Below are positions 33,368 through 43,791 of a stretch of 51,349 bases of DNA, in pieces. The stretch's first letter is position 1, and each line of letters opens with the position of its first letter. A model generated the notes under the pieces. The model worked only from the letters and a program-made list of their open reading frames with translations, ran no database searches and was not told where the DNA came from. The translations under genes were made by a program, and so were the position numbers. This stretch comes from CAZMXS01 sp964570325 (GTDB taxonomy: Bacteria > Verrucomicrobiota > Kiritimatiellia > CAIQIC01 > CAZMXS01), in NCBI GenBank assembly GCA_964570325.1, contig CAZMXS010000030.1, positions 1 to 51,349 on the forward strand. Direction: 5' to 3'.

Positions 33368-34792
33368 ATGAGCGCAAGCGCGACGGAAAAACGCCAACTG
33401 GTCGTGATTGGCGGTGGGCCCGGCGGATACCCGGCCGCATTTCTCGCGGCTGACCTTGGCTTGAAGGTGACGTTGATTGACTTGGAGGCCAATCCCGGGG
33501 GCGTCTGCCTGTACCGCGGCTGTATTCCATCCAAAGCGCTGTTGCACGCGGCCCGGATCATAACCGAGGCGCGCGAGGCGGCCGAAATGGGCATCGCATT
33601 TGGCGCGCCCCAGGTGGACCTTGCCCGGTTGCGCGAATGGAAAGACAACGTGGTGCGCAAGTTGACCGGTGGCTTGGGCCAACTGGCGGCCAAACGGGGG
33701 ATCGAATCCATCCGGGGCCGCGCGCGCTTTCAGGATGCGCAAACCGTGATCGTAACAAACGAGATTGTGGAGGAACGGCGGATTGCTTTTACGCAAGCCT
33801 TGTTAGCCACCGGATCCCGGCCGGCGAGTGTGCCGGGGTTCCCGGTCGGATCGCCGCGCCTCTGGGATTCCACCGCCGCGCTGAACTTGGAGCGAGTTCC
33901 GGCCAGTCTGCTCGTGGTCGGCGGCGGCTATATCGGGTTGGAATTGGGTTCGGTCTATGCCGCGCTTGGCGCGCGGGTCACGGTGGTCGAGATGCTGTCC
34001 AGCCTGTTGCCGGGCGCCGATCGTGACCTGGCGGCGACTTTGGCCCGAAGGCTGGGGCCCCGTTTTGAATCCGTGCTTTTGAACACCAAGGTGGCGCAAA
34101 TGACGGAAGTCGAAAACGGATTGAAGGTCCGATTTGAAGGCCCGGCGGCGCCGCCAGCGGAGCAAGTTTTCGACGCGGTCTTGGTGTCGGTCGGCCGCAA
34201 ACCCAACACGCAGGATTTGGGGTTGGAGCATACCCGCGTTCAGTTGGATGCCCGGGGATTTGTCGTGGTGGATGAGCGGCGCCGGACGGCCGAGCCATCC
34301 ATCTATGCAATCGGCGACATCGCCGGCGAACCAATGTTGGCGCACAAGGCGACGCATGAGGGGCGCGTTGCGGCGGAGGCGATCGCCGGACACAAGGTGG
34401 TGTATGGCCCGCGCGCGATTCCGGCGGTGGTGTTCACCGATCCGGAGGCGGCCTGGTGCGGGTTGACCGAAACGCAGGCGCAGCAGGAAAAGCGCGCCGT
34501 CAAGGTGGCCAAGTTTCCGTGGGGCGCCTCCGGTCGGGCCACGACGTTGAACCGCAGCGAGGGGTTTACCAAATTGCTGGTTGACCCCGAAACCGAGAGG
34601 ATTCTGGGCGTGGCCATGGTCGGGCCGGGGGCGGGCGAACTGATCGCCGAAGGCGCGCTGGCGATCGAGATGGGCGCGGTAGCGGCCGATCTCAAACTGA
34701 CGATTCATCCGCACCCAACCTTGTCGGAGACCCTGATGGAGGCCGCCGAGGTGTTTTTTGGCCAGAGCGCGCATTTTTTTAGTCGGCGGTGA
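33368..34792 (+). CDS. lpdA: Dihydrolipoamide dehydrogenase (E3)
   Basis: The FAD- and NAD-dependent E3 of the pyruvate dehydrogenase complex, which reoxidises dihydrolipoamide. The 474-residue protein has the N-terminal FAD fingerprint VVIGGGPGGYPAA, the redox disulfide C47/C52 in GGVCLYRGCIPSK, the NAD-binding GGGYIGLELGSVYAALG, the second FAD motif IYAIGDIAGEPMLAHKA, and the C-terminal catalytic HPHPTLSE. The active-site loop reads CLYRGC rather than the common CLNVGC. Its ATG starts one base after the aceF stop and uses a GGAGGG site inside the end of aceF, so the two are translationally linked. Confidence 0.97.
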   Translation: MSASATEKRQLVVIGGGPGGYPAAFLAADLGLKVTLIDLEANPGGVCLYRGCIPSKALLHAARIITEAREAAEMGIAFGAPQVDLARLREWKDNVVRKLTGGLGQLAAKRGIESIRGRARFQDAQTVIVTNEIVEERRIAFTQALLATGSRPASVPGFPVGSPRLWDSTAALNLERVPASLLVVGGGYIGLELGSVYAALGARVTVVEMLSSLLPGADRDLAATLARRLGPRFESVLLNTKVAQMTEVENGLKVRFEGPAAPPAEQVFDAVLVSVGRKPNTQDLGLEHTRVQLDARGFVVVDERRRTAEPSIYAIGDIAGEPMLAHKATHEGRVAAEAIAGHKVVYGPRAIPAVVFTDPEAAWCGLTETQAQQEKRAVKVAKFPWGASGRATTLNRSEGFTKLLVDPETERILGVAMVGPGAGELIAEGALAIEMGAVAADLKLTIHPHPTLSETLMEAAEVFFGQSAHFFSRR

Positions 34793-35430
34793 AACCGTAC
34801 AGCCTCCAGGAGGAAATCGCCAATAGCATCACACATGGGATCGGCCTGATTTTGAGCGTGGTTGCGTTGGTGGCGCTGGTCGTGCTGGCCTCGGTTTACG
34901 GCACGGCCTGGCATGTAGTGAGTTTCACAATTTATGGCGTCTCATTGGCCGTCCTCTACACCGCCTCCACCCTGTACCACAGTTTCCAGCGGCCGCGCGT
35001 CAAATATGTACTGCGAATCGTTGACCATTCTTCCATCTACCTGTTGATTGCCGGCACCTATACGCCTTTAGGATTGGTGGTTCTGCGCGGCGGATGGGGG
35101 TGGTCCTTGTTTGGTGTGATCTGGGGACTGGCCGTCATCGGCATTGTCTTTCAATCGGTGTTCCCCAACCGGTTTCGCGGCGCGGCCACCGTTCTTTACG
35201 CGGTGATGGGCTGGCTGGTGATCGTGGCCTTCAAACCGTTGCTTGCGGGGTTGGCGCCGGGCGGGGTGCGCTGGCTGCTGGCAGGCGGATTTTGCTAGAC
35301 AGTGGGGATTGGTGTTTACTTGATGAAGCGCATCCCGTATCATCACGCCGTCTGGCACCTGATGGTCCTGGCCGGCAGCGCCTGCCATTTTGTGACCGTG
35401 ATTATCTATATTCTGCCGGTCCGGGTGTGA
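34789..35430 (+). pseudogene. Hemolysin III family gene with an in-frame TAG
   Basis: A membrane protein of the hemolysin III/YqfA (PAQR-like) family. The first 169 codons give the usual beginning (SLQEEIANSITHGIGL, STLYHSFQRPRVK, VDHSSIYLLIAGTYTP) and six hydrophobic segments. Codon 170 is TAG (35296-35298). The same frame continues without shift for 43 more codons to a TGA at 35430 and encodes exactly the missing end: TVGIGVYLMKRIPYHHAVWH, then the seventh helix LMVLAGSACHF. The full 212 sense codons plus the TAG fit the family length. At this place relatives commonly have tyrosine, so TAC/TAT to TAG is the simplest explanation. The lost part holds histidines of the putative metal site. The GTG start overlaps the lpdA stop by four bases. 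Confidence 0.85.
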
Positions 35431-35437
35431 CGGATGT

Positions 35438-36346
35438 TCAGAAGTCCTGCTCGGCGAAAAATATGTGCCAAAACCCGGCGCCGGCCAGGCATTGGGCAAG
35501 ATCCTCTGCGACAAAACGGCAACCGGCCAGGCGGCGCGGCACTTCCGCGTCGTCGCACCGGACATCGGCGCATCGGCCGGCCTCGATTTCCAGCGCCAGT
35601 TTCCGCTCAGGTGCGGGCTGGAAAACCACCCGAAATACTGGAGTGGCGCCGAATTGCCATTCCCATGCGGCAAACCTTTCTGCCGCCGCATCCGGGTTGG
35701 CGGGCGCTAAGTCCGCTGCGGTGAGCGGCGCGCCGGCGCATTCGAATGCAGTGGCCAGTTCCCGCTGCAAGCGCGCACAGGTTACGCGGGAATCCAGCGC
35801 CGTCAGATTGATAACGGGCGTCGGGCGCGACATGATGGCGCGGGTTTCGATCGCCAGCGCCGGCGGCGCCAGCGCCGCGCGCATTTCGGCCAGTTTCGCG
35901 GAGACGAGGAGTGTGCCATGGTGCAGCGCGGCGTCCCCGCGGAAGCAGAATGCCGTGCCGGAAATTTTGCGCCCGTCCACCGTCAGACTGTGGTGCGGGG
36001 TCAACTCAGCCGCGATGCCGCACGCGGCGAGCGCCGCGCGGACGCGCGCGAAGCAGTCGGCCGCGCGATAATCCGCCCGCGGCATGACCAGGGTGTAGTT
36101 CAGGTTGCCCGGGTCATGGTACACCGCGCCGCCGCCGGACAGCCGGCGGACGAGGGGCGCGCCGCGCCGCCGCAGGTATCCGGTGGCGCATTCACGCCAG
36201 GGATTCTGATTTTTGCCGATGACGACGCATTCCCGATTCCGGTAGAGCATCAAGACCGATCCGAAACGCGCCGCCTGCGCAAGCAGGCATTCCTCAAGCG
36301 CGAGGTTGCGGAATGGATCCAGTGAATCTGATTCCAGGCAACGCAT
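35438..36346 (-). CDS. lplA: Lipoate-protein ligase A
   Basis: It attaches lipoate, via lipoyl-AMP, to lipoyl domains such as that of AceF. The 302-residue protein shows the LplA/LipB fold motifs: VVIGKNQNPWRE, RRLSGGGAVYHDPGNLNY (68-84) and the catalytic-lysine region DGRKISGTAF with K127, then the C-terminal domain. Its position next to the PDH cluster, on the opposite strand, fits that role. It converges with the hemolysin III gene: the gap is seven bases if the latter is counted to its original TGA. The ATG at 36346 has only a weak ribosome-binding site. Confidence 0.9.
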   Translation of the reverse strand: MRCLESDSLDPFRNLALEECLLAQAARFGSVLMLYRNRECVVIGKNQNPWRECATGYLRRRGAPLVRRLSGGGAVYHDPGNLNYTLVMPRADYRAADCFARVRAALAACGIAAELTPHHSLTVDGRKISGTAFCFRGDAALHHGTLLVSAKLAEMRAALAPPALAIETRAIMSRPTPVINLTALDSRVTCARLQRELATAFECAGAPLTAADLAPANPDAAAERFAAWEWQFGATPVFRVVFQPAPERKLALEIEAGRCADVRCDDAEVPRRLAGCRFVAEDLAQCLAGAGFWHIFFAEQDF

Positions 36347-36479
36347 GGAGCTGAGCTTGATTGTTTGGTGGACAACCCGGAATGCGGTGCGCCTGCCTGC
36401 ATTCCCTTCCCACGCCTGCTACGGGATTGGCGGCTGCGGCGCCGGCTTTGCGGGGCTATCCAGTTTCAATTTCCAACTA

Positions 36480-36508
36480 TTGATTCTTGCATGATCCTCG
36501 ATTATGGT
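36480..36508 (+). promoter_or_regulatory. Candidate promoter of the adenosine deaminase operon
   Basis: TTGATT (36480-36485) and TATGGT (36503-36508) lie 17 bp apart, with the expected start about 25 bases before the ATG at 36540. The transcript would have a short leader carrying the GAAAGGA ribosome-binding site. Confidence 0.45.
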
Positions 36509-36539
36509 CTGTGCGGCAAGCTGTTGTGAAAGGATTGTT

Positions 36540-37790
36540 ATGAAGAGCCTGATTAGCGAAGAGTTCATCCGCCAAATTCCCAAGACGGACTTGCACGTGC
36601 ACCTGGACGGTTCGCTGCGGATCCCCACGCTGATCGAATTGGCCTCCGCGTCCGGGGTGTCATTGCCTTCGAATACCGAGGCCGGTCTGCGGGAACTGGT
36701 GTACAAGGATGCCTACGAGAGCCTGCCCGATTATCTCAAAGGCTTTGTCTATACGATCGCGGTAATGAACAACCCGGAGCACATCGAGCGCGTGGCGTTT
36801 GAGCTGGCTGAAGACAATCTGGCGGAGGGCGTGCGTTACCTGGAAGTGCGTTTCGCTCCGCAACTGCATGCCGTCAAACATATGAGTGTTGAACAGGTGC
36901 TGGCCGCGGTGTGCCGGGGTATGGACCGGGCGAAGCGGCGACATAATGAACACCCGGCCGTCCGGTCCGGCGAGGACATTCCTTTCGATTATGGCATAAT
37001 CGCCTGCGCCCTGCGTTCGTTCAATCCGCACATGTCGCCCTACTATGCAAAAATCTGCGATGTAATGTCCTTTGCGCCGAAGAAGGAAATCTTTGCCACC
37101 GCCTCGCTTGAACTCGCGCGCGCGGTGGCGGAGATTGTCGCCGAGAAGGGGCTGCCGATTGTCGGCTTCGATCTGGCGGGCGAGGAGCACGGGTTCCCGG
37201 CGGTAGACCACCAGGCGGCGTACCAGTACGCACACCGGCATTTCATCAAGAAAACCGTGCATGCCGGCGAAGCCTACGGTCCTGAATCCATTTTTCAGGC
37301 GATCACTGACTGCCACGCGAACCGACTCGGTCACGGAACATTTCTGTTCGCCGCCGACATGGTCCGCGATCCGGCGATCCGCGATCCGAAAACCTTTGTG
37401 CGCAACCTGGCCGAATACATCGCCAGCCGGCGGATCACGATTGAGGTCTGCCTTACCAGCAACCTGCAGACCACGCCGCTTATTCGCCGCGTGGCGGATC
37501 ATCCGCTGGCCCAGATGCTGGCCCACAATATGTCCGTGTGTATTTGCACGGACAACCGGCTGATGTCCAACACCTCGGTCAGCCGCGAACTCCAGTTGGT
37601 GGCAACCGAGATGCCGGTGACGCGCAACCAGTTCCGTAACCTGGTTATTGCCGGTTTCAAGGGCAGTTTTTTCCCCGGTAGCTACAACGAAAAGCGAGGC
37701 TATGTGCGCCGGGTCATTGATCGCTATGAGGCGCTGGAAGAAAAGCTGCTGGGGCCGGTGGACCAGCGCGACCGGCATACGGACGATTAA
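36540..37790 (+). CDS. add: Adenosine deaminase
   Basis: It deaminates adenosine (or a related purine nucleoside) to inosine in the cytoplasm. The 416-residue protein has the zinc-site HxH in KTDLHVHLDGSLR (H19, H21), VRYLEVRFAPQLHA, the catalytic GFDLAGEE, VHAGEAYGP with the third zinc histidine, NRLGHGTFLF, and CTDNRLMSNTS at the last zinc ligand. The TDNR form instead of TDDP is common in a large bacterial subgroup. It is longer than the ~340 residues usual for Add. The start at 36540 is supported by AAAGGA; an in-frame extension to 36504 lies over the promoter. A solute-binding lipoprotein follows 22 bp downstream. Confidence 0.92.
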   Translation: MKSLISEEFIRQIPKTDLHVHLDGSLRIPTLIELASASGVSLPSNTEAGLRELVYKDAYESLPDYLKGFVYTIAVMNNPEHIERVAFELAEDNLAEGVRYLEVRFAPQLHAVKHMSVEQVLAAVCRGMDRAKRRHNEHPAVRSGEDIPFDYGIIACALRSFNPHMSPYYAKICDVMSFAPKKEIFATASLELARAVAEIVAEKGLPIVGFDLAGEEHGFPAVDHQAAYQYAHRHFIKKTVHAGEAYGPESIFQAITDCHANRLGHGTFLFAADMVRDPAIRDPKTFVRNLAEYIASRRITIEVCLTSNLQTTPLIRRVADHPLAQMLAHNMSVCICTDNRLMSNTSVSRELQLVATEMPVTRNQFRNLVIAGFKGSFFPGSYNEKRGYVRRVIDRYEALEEKLLGPVDQRDRHTDD

Positions 37791-37812
37791 CCTGCGGGCG
37801 AGGGACGCGAGC

Positions 37813-38625
37813 ATGCGCATGATAACGCGATGGACCGTGATTGGAGCAGCTTTGGCGGTGGTGATCGCAGCGTTCGGCTTGTTGGCCGGCTGCCGGTCGG
37901 CATCGGATGGATCTGTCTTCGAGGGAGCCAACACAATTGACACGCTGATGATCGGCGTTGCGCCGGATTATCCGCCGGTTATCTACAAGGAGGCCGGAAC
38001 CTTCGCGGGCATTGAAGCGGACTTCGCGCGCGCCATCGGCAAGGCGCTGAATCGGCCGATCAAGTTTGTGGAGTGCAACTGGGACGACCTGATGCCGGCG
38101 CTGCGCGATTGCCGCGTGGATATCATCATGTCCGGGATGTCCATTACCCCGTCGCGTCGGATGCAGGTGGCTTTTGTTGAGCCGTATATGCGCGTTGGGC
38201 AACTGGCCTTGATGCGCGGTGTGGATGTGCCGCGCTTCCCGACGGCTCGGGAGATCATCGAAAGCCACGCCAATGTCGGTGTCCAGCGCGGCACCACGGG
38301 CGACCGGCTGGTCCAGCAGATGTTCAAAAACGCCAAGCGGATTCCTTATGCTTCGCCGACGGACGCGGCGGAGGATCTGAAGCGCCGGCGGATTGACCTG
38401 ATGATCCATGACGCGCCAATGGTCTGGTGGCTGGTATCCGAGCATGAAGGATCGTTGGCGGCATCAGATCAGTTGTTGACCGAGGAGTACCTCGCATGGG
38501 GCGTCCGCCGCGGCGACGCGAAGTTCCTCGCGCAGTTGAACCAGTTGGTGAAGGACTGGGAAGCCAACGGAACACTCGACCGGATCATTCGCAATTGGCT
38601 GCCGGACTACCCGGGCAAGAAATAA
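37813..38625 (+). CDS. Type 3 solute-binding lipoprotein
   Basis: A 270-residue periplasmic binding protein of the polar amino-acid type (SBP_bac_3). It has a lipoprotein signal (MRMITRWTVIGAALAVV, lipobox LAGC) and the family outline LMIGVAPDYPPVIYKEAGTF, GIEADFARAIGKAL, CRVDIIMSGMSITPSR, VGVQRGTTGD and a C-terminal WLPDY. It follows the adenosine deaminase gene by 22 bp with GAGGGA upstream, so the two probably form an operon. No permease or ATPase gene is adjacent. The ligand is unknown; an amino acid is the family default. A second SBP_bac_3 domain occurs in the fusion protein at 3957-6128. Confidence 0.9.
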   Translation: MRMITRWTVIGAALAVVIAAFGLLAGCRSASDGSVFEGANTIDTLMIGVAPDYPPVIYKEAGTFAGIEADFARAIGKALNRPIKFVECNWDDLMPALRDCRVDIIMSGMSITPSRRMQVAFVEPYMRVGQLALMRGVDVPRFPTAREIIESHANVGVQRGTTGDRLVQQMFKNAKRIPYASPTDAAEDLKRRRIDLMIHDAPMVWWLVSEHEGSLAASDQLLTEEYLAWGVRRGDAKFLAQLNQLVKDWEANGTLDRIIRNWLPDYPGKK

Positions 38626-38643
38626 AGGCCGTTAATGCTTGCT

Positions 38644-38671
38644 CTGGCGCTCAGCTCCGACTGGGCGCCAG
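38644..38671 (+). terminator. Weak hairpin after the solute-binding protein gene
   Basis: CTGGCGC (38644-38650) pairs with GCGCCAG (38665-38671), seven bp with a 14-base loop, between converging genes. No T-tract follows, so this is only a possible terminator. Confidence 0.3.
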
Positions 38672-38711
38672 CCAGTCCGCTCGCTCATGCTCGCGGGCGC
38701 GGCGGTCCGGT

Positions 38712-40283
38712 TCAGCCCGATTCGGGCCGGCGGCTGTCTATACCGCGTTCAAGCTCGCCGTGTTTTCGCAATTCACGCTTCATGATCTTGCCGGCGGCGT
38801 TCTTCGGCAGCTCCGGCACAATAAAGACCTTGCGCGGGATTTCGTGGCGGCCGAGATTCTCGCGGCAGAAGGCCCGGATGGCGGCCGGAGTTGTCGCGGC
38901 GTCCGGCTTCAAAGCCACGTAGGCGACCGGAATCTCGCCGTGGCGCTCGTCCGGTTCGCCGATCACGGCCGCCTCGCGGATGGGTGGGAACTGGTACAAG
39001 CATTCCTCGACGATGCGCGGATAGACGTTCATGCCGTTGACGATGACCATGTCCTTCTTGCGGTCCACAATGGCGAAGTAGCCGTCCGCGTCGCGCGTGC
39101 CGAGGTCGCCCGTGCGGAACCACTCGCCAAAAAACGCCGCGCGTGTATCCTCCGGCAAACCCCAGTATCCCTTCATCACATTCGGCCCCCGCACCACGAT
39201 CTCGCCGACCTGCCCGTCCGGCAGTTCGGCGCCGTGTTCGTCCACGATCTTCATCTCGACCAGCGGGATCGGGACGCCAATCGTGGCCGGCTTGCGCGCG
39301 CCGCCGATGGGATTGACGGCGGTTGCCGGCGAACATTCGGTCGGGCCGTCGCCCTCATAGATCGGCTTGCCGAAGCGCTCCTCGAAGCGGCGCATTACCG
39401 CGACCGGCATGGCGGCGCCGCCGGAGATGCCAAACTTCAGACTCGCGAGCTTGGGCGTATATTCCGCCGGCAGGTGCAGCATGGCATTGTACATGCTGGG
39501 CACCGCCAGAAAAATCGTGACCCGGTGCGCGGCGATAGCGTCGGCCACCTGCGGCGGATCGAATTTTGGCAGCGGCACCATCGTGCAGCCGTAGAGCGCC
39601 GGGAACAGCATGCAGGCGGTCGCGGCGAAGGCATGGAACATCGGCAGGACCACGAGGAAGACATCCTCGCCGGGTATCAGGCGCAGCGCTTCCTTGATGC
39701 TCCAGGCGTTGGCTGACAGGTTACGATGGGTCAGCATGGCGCCTTTCGGTCGGCCGGTCGTGCCGGATGTGTAAAGGATGGCCGCCAGGTCTGTTGACGG
39801 ATCAAAAGCCACGTCAGGCGCGGTTCCGTCGGCGGCGAGCAGCTCGGAGAACAGCAAATCGTCAGGGGCGGCTCGATTGACGCCGATACAGATACGCAGG
39901 GCCAGGCCAGACGCGCCGGCCCGGATGGTGGGGAGGGCCGGGGCAAAGGCGTCATGATAGAACAACGCCTTGGCGCCGGCATCGTTCAGAATGAAGACAA
40001 TTTCTTTCGGATTGAGGAGCAGATTGATCGGCACGACAACGGCGCCGGCTTTGACGATTCCAAAGTAGGCGATGGCAAAGGTGTCCGAATTGACGCAATA
40101 CAGGCCGACAGGGTCGCCTTTTTGGATGCCGCGCCGGGCCAATCCGGCCGCGATCCAGTCGCTGCATTTGTCAAGTTGCGCGAAGGTGGTGGGGCGGCCG
40201 GCAAAGATAATGGCGTTATGCGCGGCAAACTCGCGGCAGTTACGCCGCAGCTTATCCGGGATAGACACGTCCCATTCTGGCAT
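38712..40283 (-). CDS. AMP-forming acyl-CoA ligase (long-chain fatty acid type)
   Basis: An adenylate-forming enzyme that would activate a carboxylic acid to acyl-AMP and then acyl-CoA. The 523-residue product has the ATP-binding P-loop LYTSGTTGRPKGAMLTHRN, the A5-type motif EGDGPTECSP, WFRTGDLGTRDADGY, the hinge VDRKKDMVIVNGMNVYP and the catalytic lysine in KNAAGKIMKREL. The pattern is that of FadD-like ligases; chain length cannot be told. The ATG at 40283 is preceded by AAAGGGAAA. It is a single gene converging on the add operon and 84 bp from the ATP-cone kinase end. Confidence 0.92.
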   Translation of the reverse strand: MPEWDVSIPDKLRRNCREFAAHNAIIFAGRPTTFAQLDKCSDWIAAGLARRGIQKGDPVGLYCVNSDTFAIAYFGIVKAGAVVVPINLLLNPKEIVFILNDAGAKALFYHDAFAPALPTIRAGASGLALRICIGVNRAAPDDLLFSELLAADGTAPDVAFDPSTDLAAILYTSGTTGRPKGAMLTHRNLSANAWSIKEALRLIPGEDVFLVVLPMFHAFAATACMLFPALYGCTMVPLPKFDPPQVADAIAAHRVTIFLAVPSMYNAMLHLPAEYTPKLASLKFGISGGAAMPVAVMRRFEERFGKPIYEGDGPTECSPATAVNPIGGARKPATIGVPIPLVEMKIVDEHGAELPDGQVGEIVVRGPNVMKGYWGLPEDTRAAFFGEWFRTGDLGTRDADGYFAIVDRKKDMVIVNGMNVYPRIVEECLYQFPPIREAAVIGEPDERHGEIPVAYVALKPDAATTPAAIRAFCRENLGRHEIPRKVFIVPELPKNAAGKIMKRELRKHGELERGIDSRRPESG

Positions 40284-40366
40284 TGTGGCTTTCCCTTTTT
40301 TGGAAAGAACAAATCCCGGAGCGAATCCGCCGTTGCCGATTATAGCGTCAGCTTCCTGTCGTATCC

Positions 40367-41716
40367 TTAATAATGGTATTCGCTGCCGCCGATAAACTCG
40401 CGGATGAGCGCGTTTTTCGGTACCGCGCTATCGTCCGCCATGGGCAGCATGGGGTTGAGCATTTCATATACGCGGCGCGCGCGCAGATAGGCGTCCTGCC
40501 GTTTTGGATCGTTTTGATAAAGCTGGATGGCTTCAGGGAAGTACTGGAAGAGCCGGCACTTCATCAGCGGCATCTCGTAGGGCTGGGCGCTGTTAACGAC
40601 ATAGTCCACCGTGCCGATGTACGGGATGATGTGCTTAAGCTCGCTGCGGCGCACATAGTGCCAGTGGGTGAGCGTCTGCAGCGGCTTGAGGTTGCGGTGC
40701 CAACTGTCGCGGATCATTCGGCGCAGCAAACGATTGTCGGCCCAGCGCATGAAGGTGCCGTCCGCGTTGCGCAACTGGCCGAGCGTTTCGATGTATAGTT
40801 TGAACTTTTTGCTGGCCGGCGTGCTTTGGGTCATCGCGCCGTAGAGCCCGTGCAAGCTGTCAATCAGCAGGATCTGGTTGGGCTTGAGGCTCAACTCGTG
40901 GACATTGAGCTGGCGCTTGCCGGTCTTGAAGTCGTAGTGCGGAGTCTTGATCGTCTTGCCGGCCAGCAATTCGGCCAGGTGCTGGTCAATTAACGGCAGG
41001 TCCAGCGCCTGCGGCGTTTCGTAATCATAGTCGCCAAACTCGTCCTTCGGGTGCATCTCGAGGTCGAAGAAATAGTGGTCGAGATTGATGGCCTTGAGCT
41101 CGACGCCGATGGCGGCCAGTTTCTCGCTGACCTTGATCGTGGTCGTGGTCTTGCCGGATGAGGAGGGGCCGGCGATAATGACGATCCGGACCTCGGGCAG
41201 GCGTTCAATGATTCGGTCAGCGCCGCGAGCAACCTCGTCGAGGTAGCGCTGCTCGCAATCCTGAACCAGTTGCGGGTACTTGCCGTCGGTAATGATCCGG
41301 TTGATGCCTTCCACCGTCTCGCACTTATGGTCCATGTTCCAGCGCAGCACCTCGTAGATCTTCTTGTACGGGATGTTGTCGCTGGCTTCCAGCCGCTGCT
41401 CGGCGCGCATCGCGCGGGCCTGGGCCCGCTCGTGCCGGTAGATGATGTAGGCGCGCGCCGTCTTGGCGTGGCCGGACTTGATCAGCGTCGCTTCAACGAT
41501 ATCCTGAATCTCTTCGACGGACGGCGTGGCGTCCGCGCCATAGTTTTCCACCAGCCGCCGCTCGACTTCGGCGGCCAGTTGCTCGGCGGTGGCGCGGTCG
41601 CTGCCGCCCACGGCGGTGGCCGCCTTGAAGATGGCGGTGGCGATACGATCGCGGTCATAGGCGACGAGATTGCCATCCCGCTTGAGAATCTGTCGAATTG
41701 CGCCTGCGGTGCTCAT
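40367..41716 (-). CDS. ATP-cone domain fused to a uridine-kinase-like domain
   Basis: The 449-residue protein has an ATP-cone at residues 7-100 (QILKRDGNLVAYDRDRIATA, then IQDIVEATLIKSGHAKTARAYIIYRHERA), the nucleotide-sensing module of NrdR and ribonucleotide reductases. A linker (~101-175) leads to a P-loop kinase of the uridine kinase/phosphoribulokinase type: Walker A GPSSSGKT (183-190), INLDHYFFDLEMHPKDEFGD, TPHYDFKTGKR and LLIDSLHGL. The likely reaction is phosphorylation of a nucleoside, with the cone reporting ATP/dATP. Related ATP-cone or TGS-linked nucleoside kinases occur in other bacteria, but the substrate is unproven. AGGAGG lies just before the ATG. It is downstream of rpoD in the same direction, 205 bp away. 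Confidence 0.87.
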   Translation of the reverse strand: MSTAGAIRQILKRDGNLVAYDRDRIATAIFKAATAVGGSDRATAEQLAAEVERRLVENYGADATPSVEEIQDIVEATLIKSGHAKTARAYIIYRHERAQARAMRAEQRLEASDNIPYKKIYEVLRWNMDHKCETVEGINRIITDGKYPQLVQDCEQRYLDEVARGADRIIERLPEVRIVIIAGPSSSGKTTTTIKVSEKLAAIGVELKAINLDHYFFDLEMHPKDEFGDYDYETPQALDLPLIDQHLAELLAGKTIKTPHYDFKTGKRQLNVHELSLKPNQILLIDSLHGLYGAMTQSTPASKKFKLYIETLGQLRNADGTFMRWADNRLLRRMIRDSWHRNLKPLQTLTHWHYVRRSELKHIIPYIGTVDYVVNSAQPYEMPLMKCRLFQYFPEAIQLYQNDPKRQDAYLRARRVYEMLNPMLPMADDSAVPKNALIREFIGGSEYHY

Positions 41717-41833
41717 GGAACCTCCTGGTTTGATAAAGCGTTGAGCCCGGCCGCTTGGCAGCGAACCGGTCGGAATGAACGGCGAACGGATTGGGCGGCA
41801 AACTTGAGCCGGTATTGAATGGAAGAACGAAAC

Positions 41834-41850
41834 CGCATGCTTCGCGTGCG
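41834..41850 (-). terminator. Hairpin between rpoD and the ATP-cone kinase
   Basis: CGCATGC (41834-41840) pairs with GCGTGCG (41844-41850), seven bp with one G-T wobble and a 3-base loop, 72 bases past the rpoD stop on the minus strand. A modest T-rich stretch follows. A possible weak or partial terminator. Confidence 0.35.
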
Positions 41851-41921
41851 CCTCATGCCTCTTCTACCCGCGTTTCTGCTCCTCTGCTTGCGCGCGTGAA
41901 CCTGTCGCGCCCCCGCCCGGA

Positions 41922-43691
<1,770 letters not shown>

Positions 43692-43723
43692 AATGATCCC
43701 GGGAAAATGGCAAAATGAACCCT

Positions 43724-43729
43724 ATTATA
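43724..43729 (-). promoter_or_regulatory. Putative -10 box of rpoD
   Basis: A perfect TATAAT on the minus strand, about 33 bases before the rpoD ATG. No good -35 box sits 16-18 bp upstream, so an activator or an upstream element may be needed, or rpoD may also be transcribed from the preceding gene. Confidence 0.45.
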
Positions 43730-43791
43730 CTCCAAAAGTGCATGAATATTTCCATTTCCCCCCGTTTCGTCAAGAGCAACCCGGAAAAAAC

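Noticed and set aside
34789..35430. TAG in the hemolysin III gene as evidence of genome-wide stop-codon recoding
   Set aside because: TAG ends the aminotransferase gene normally at 29160-29162, and no other internal TAG was found in the confident genes.
36660..37943. 427-codon minus-strand frame opposite add
   Set aside because: It crosses two well-supported plus-strand genes and encodes no recognisable domain.
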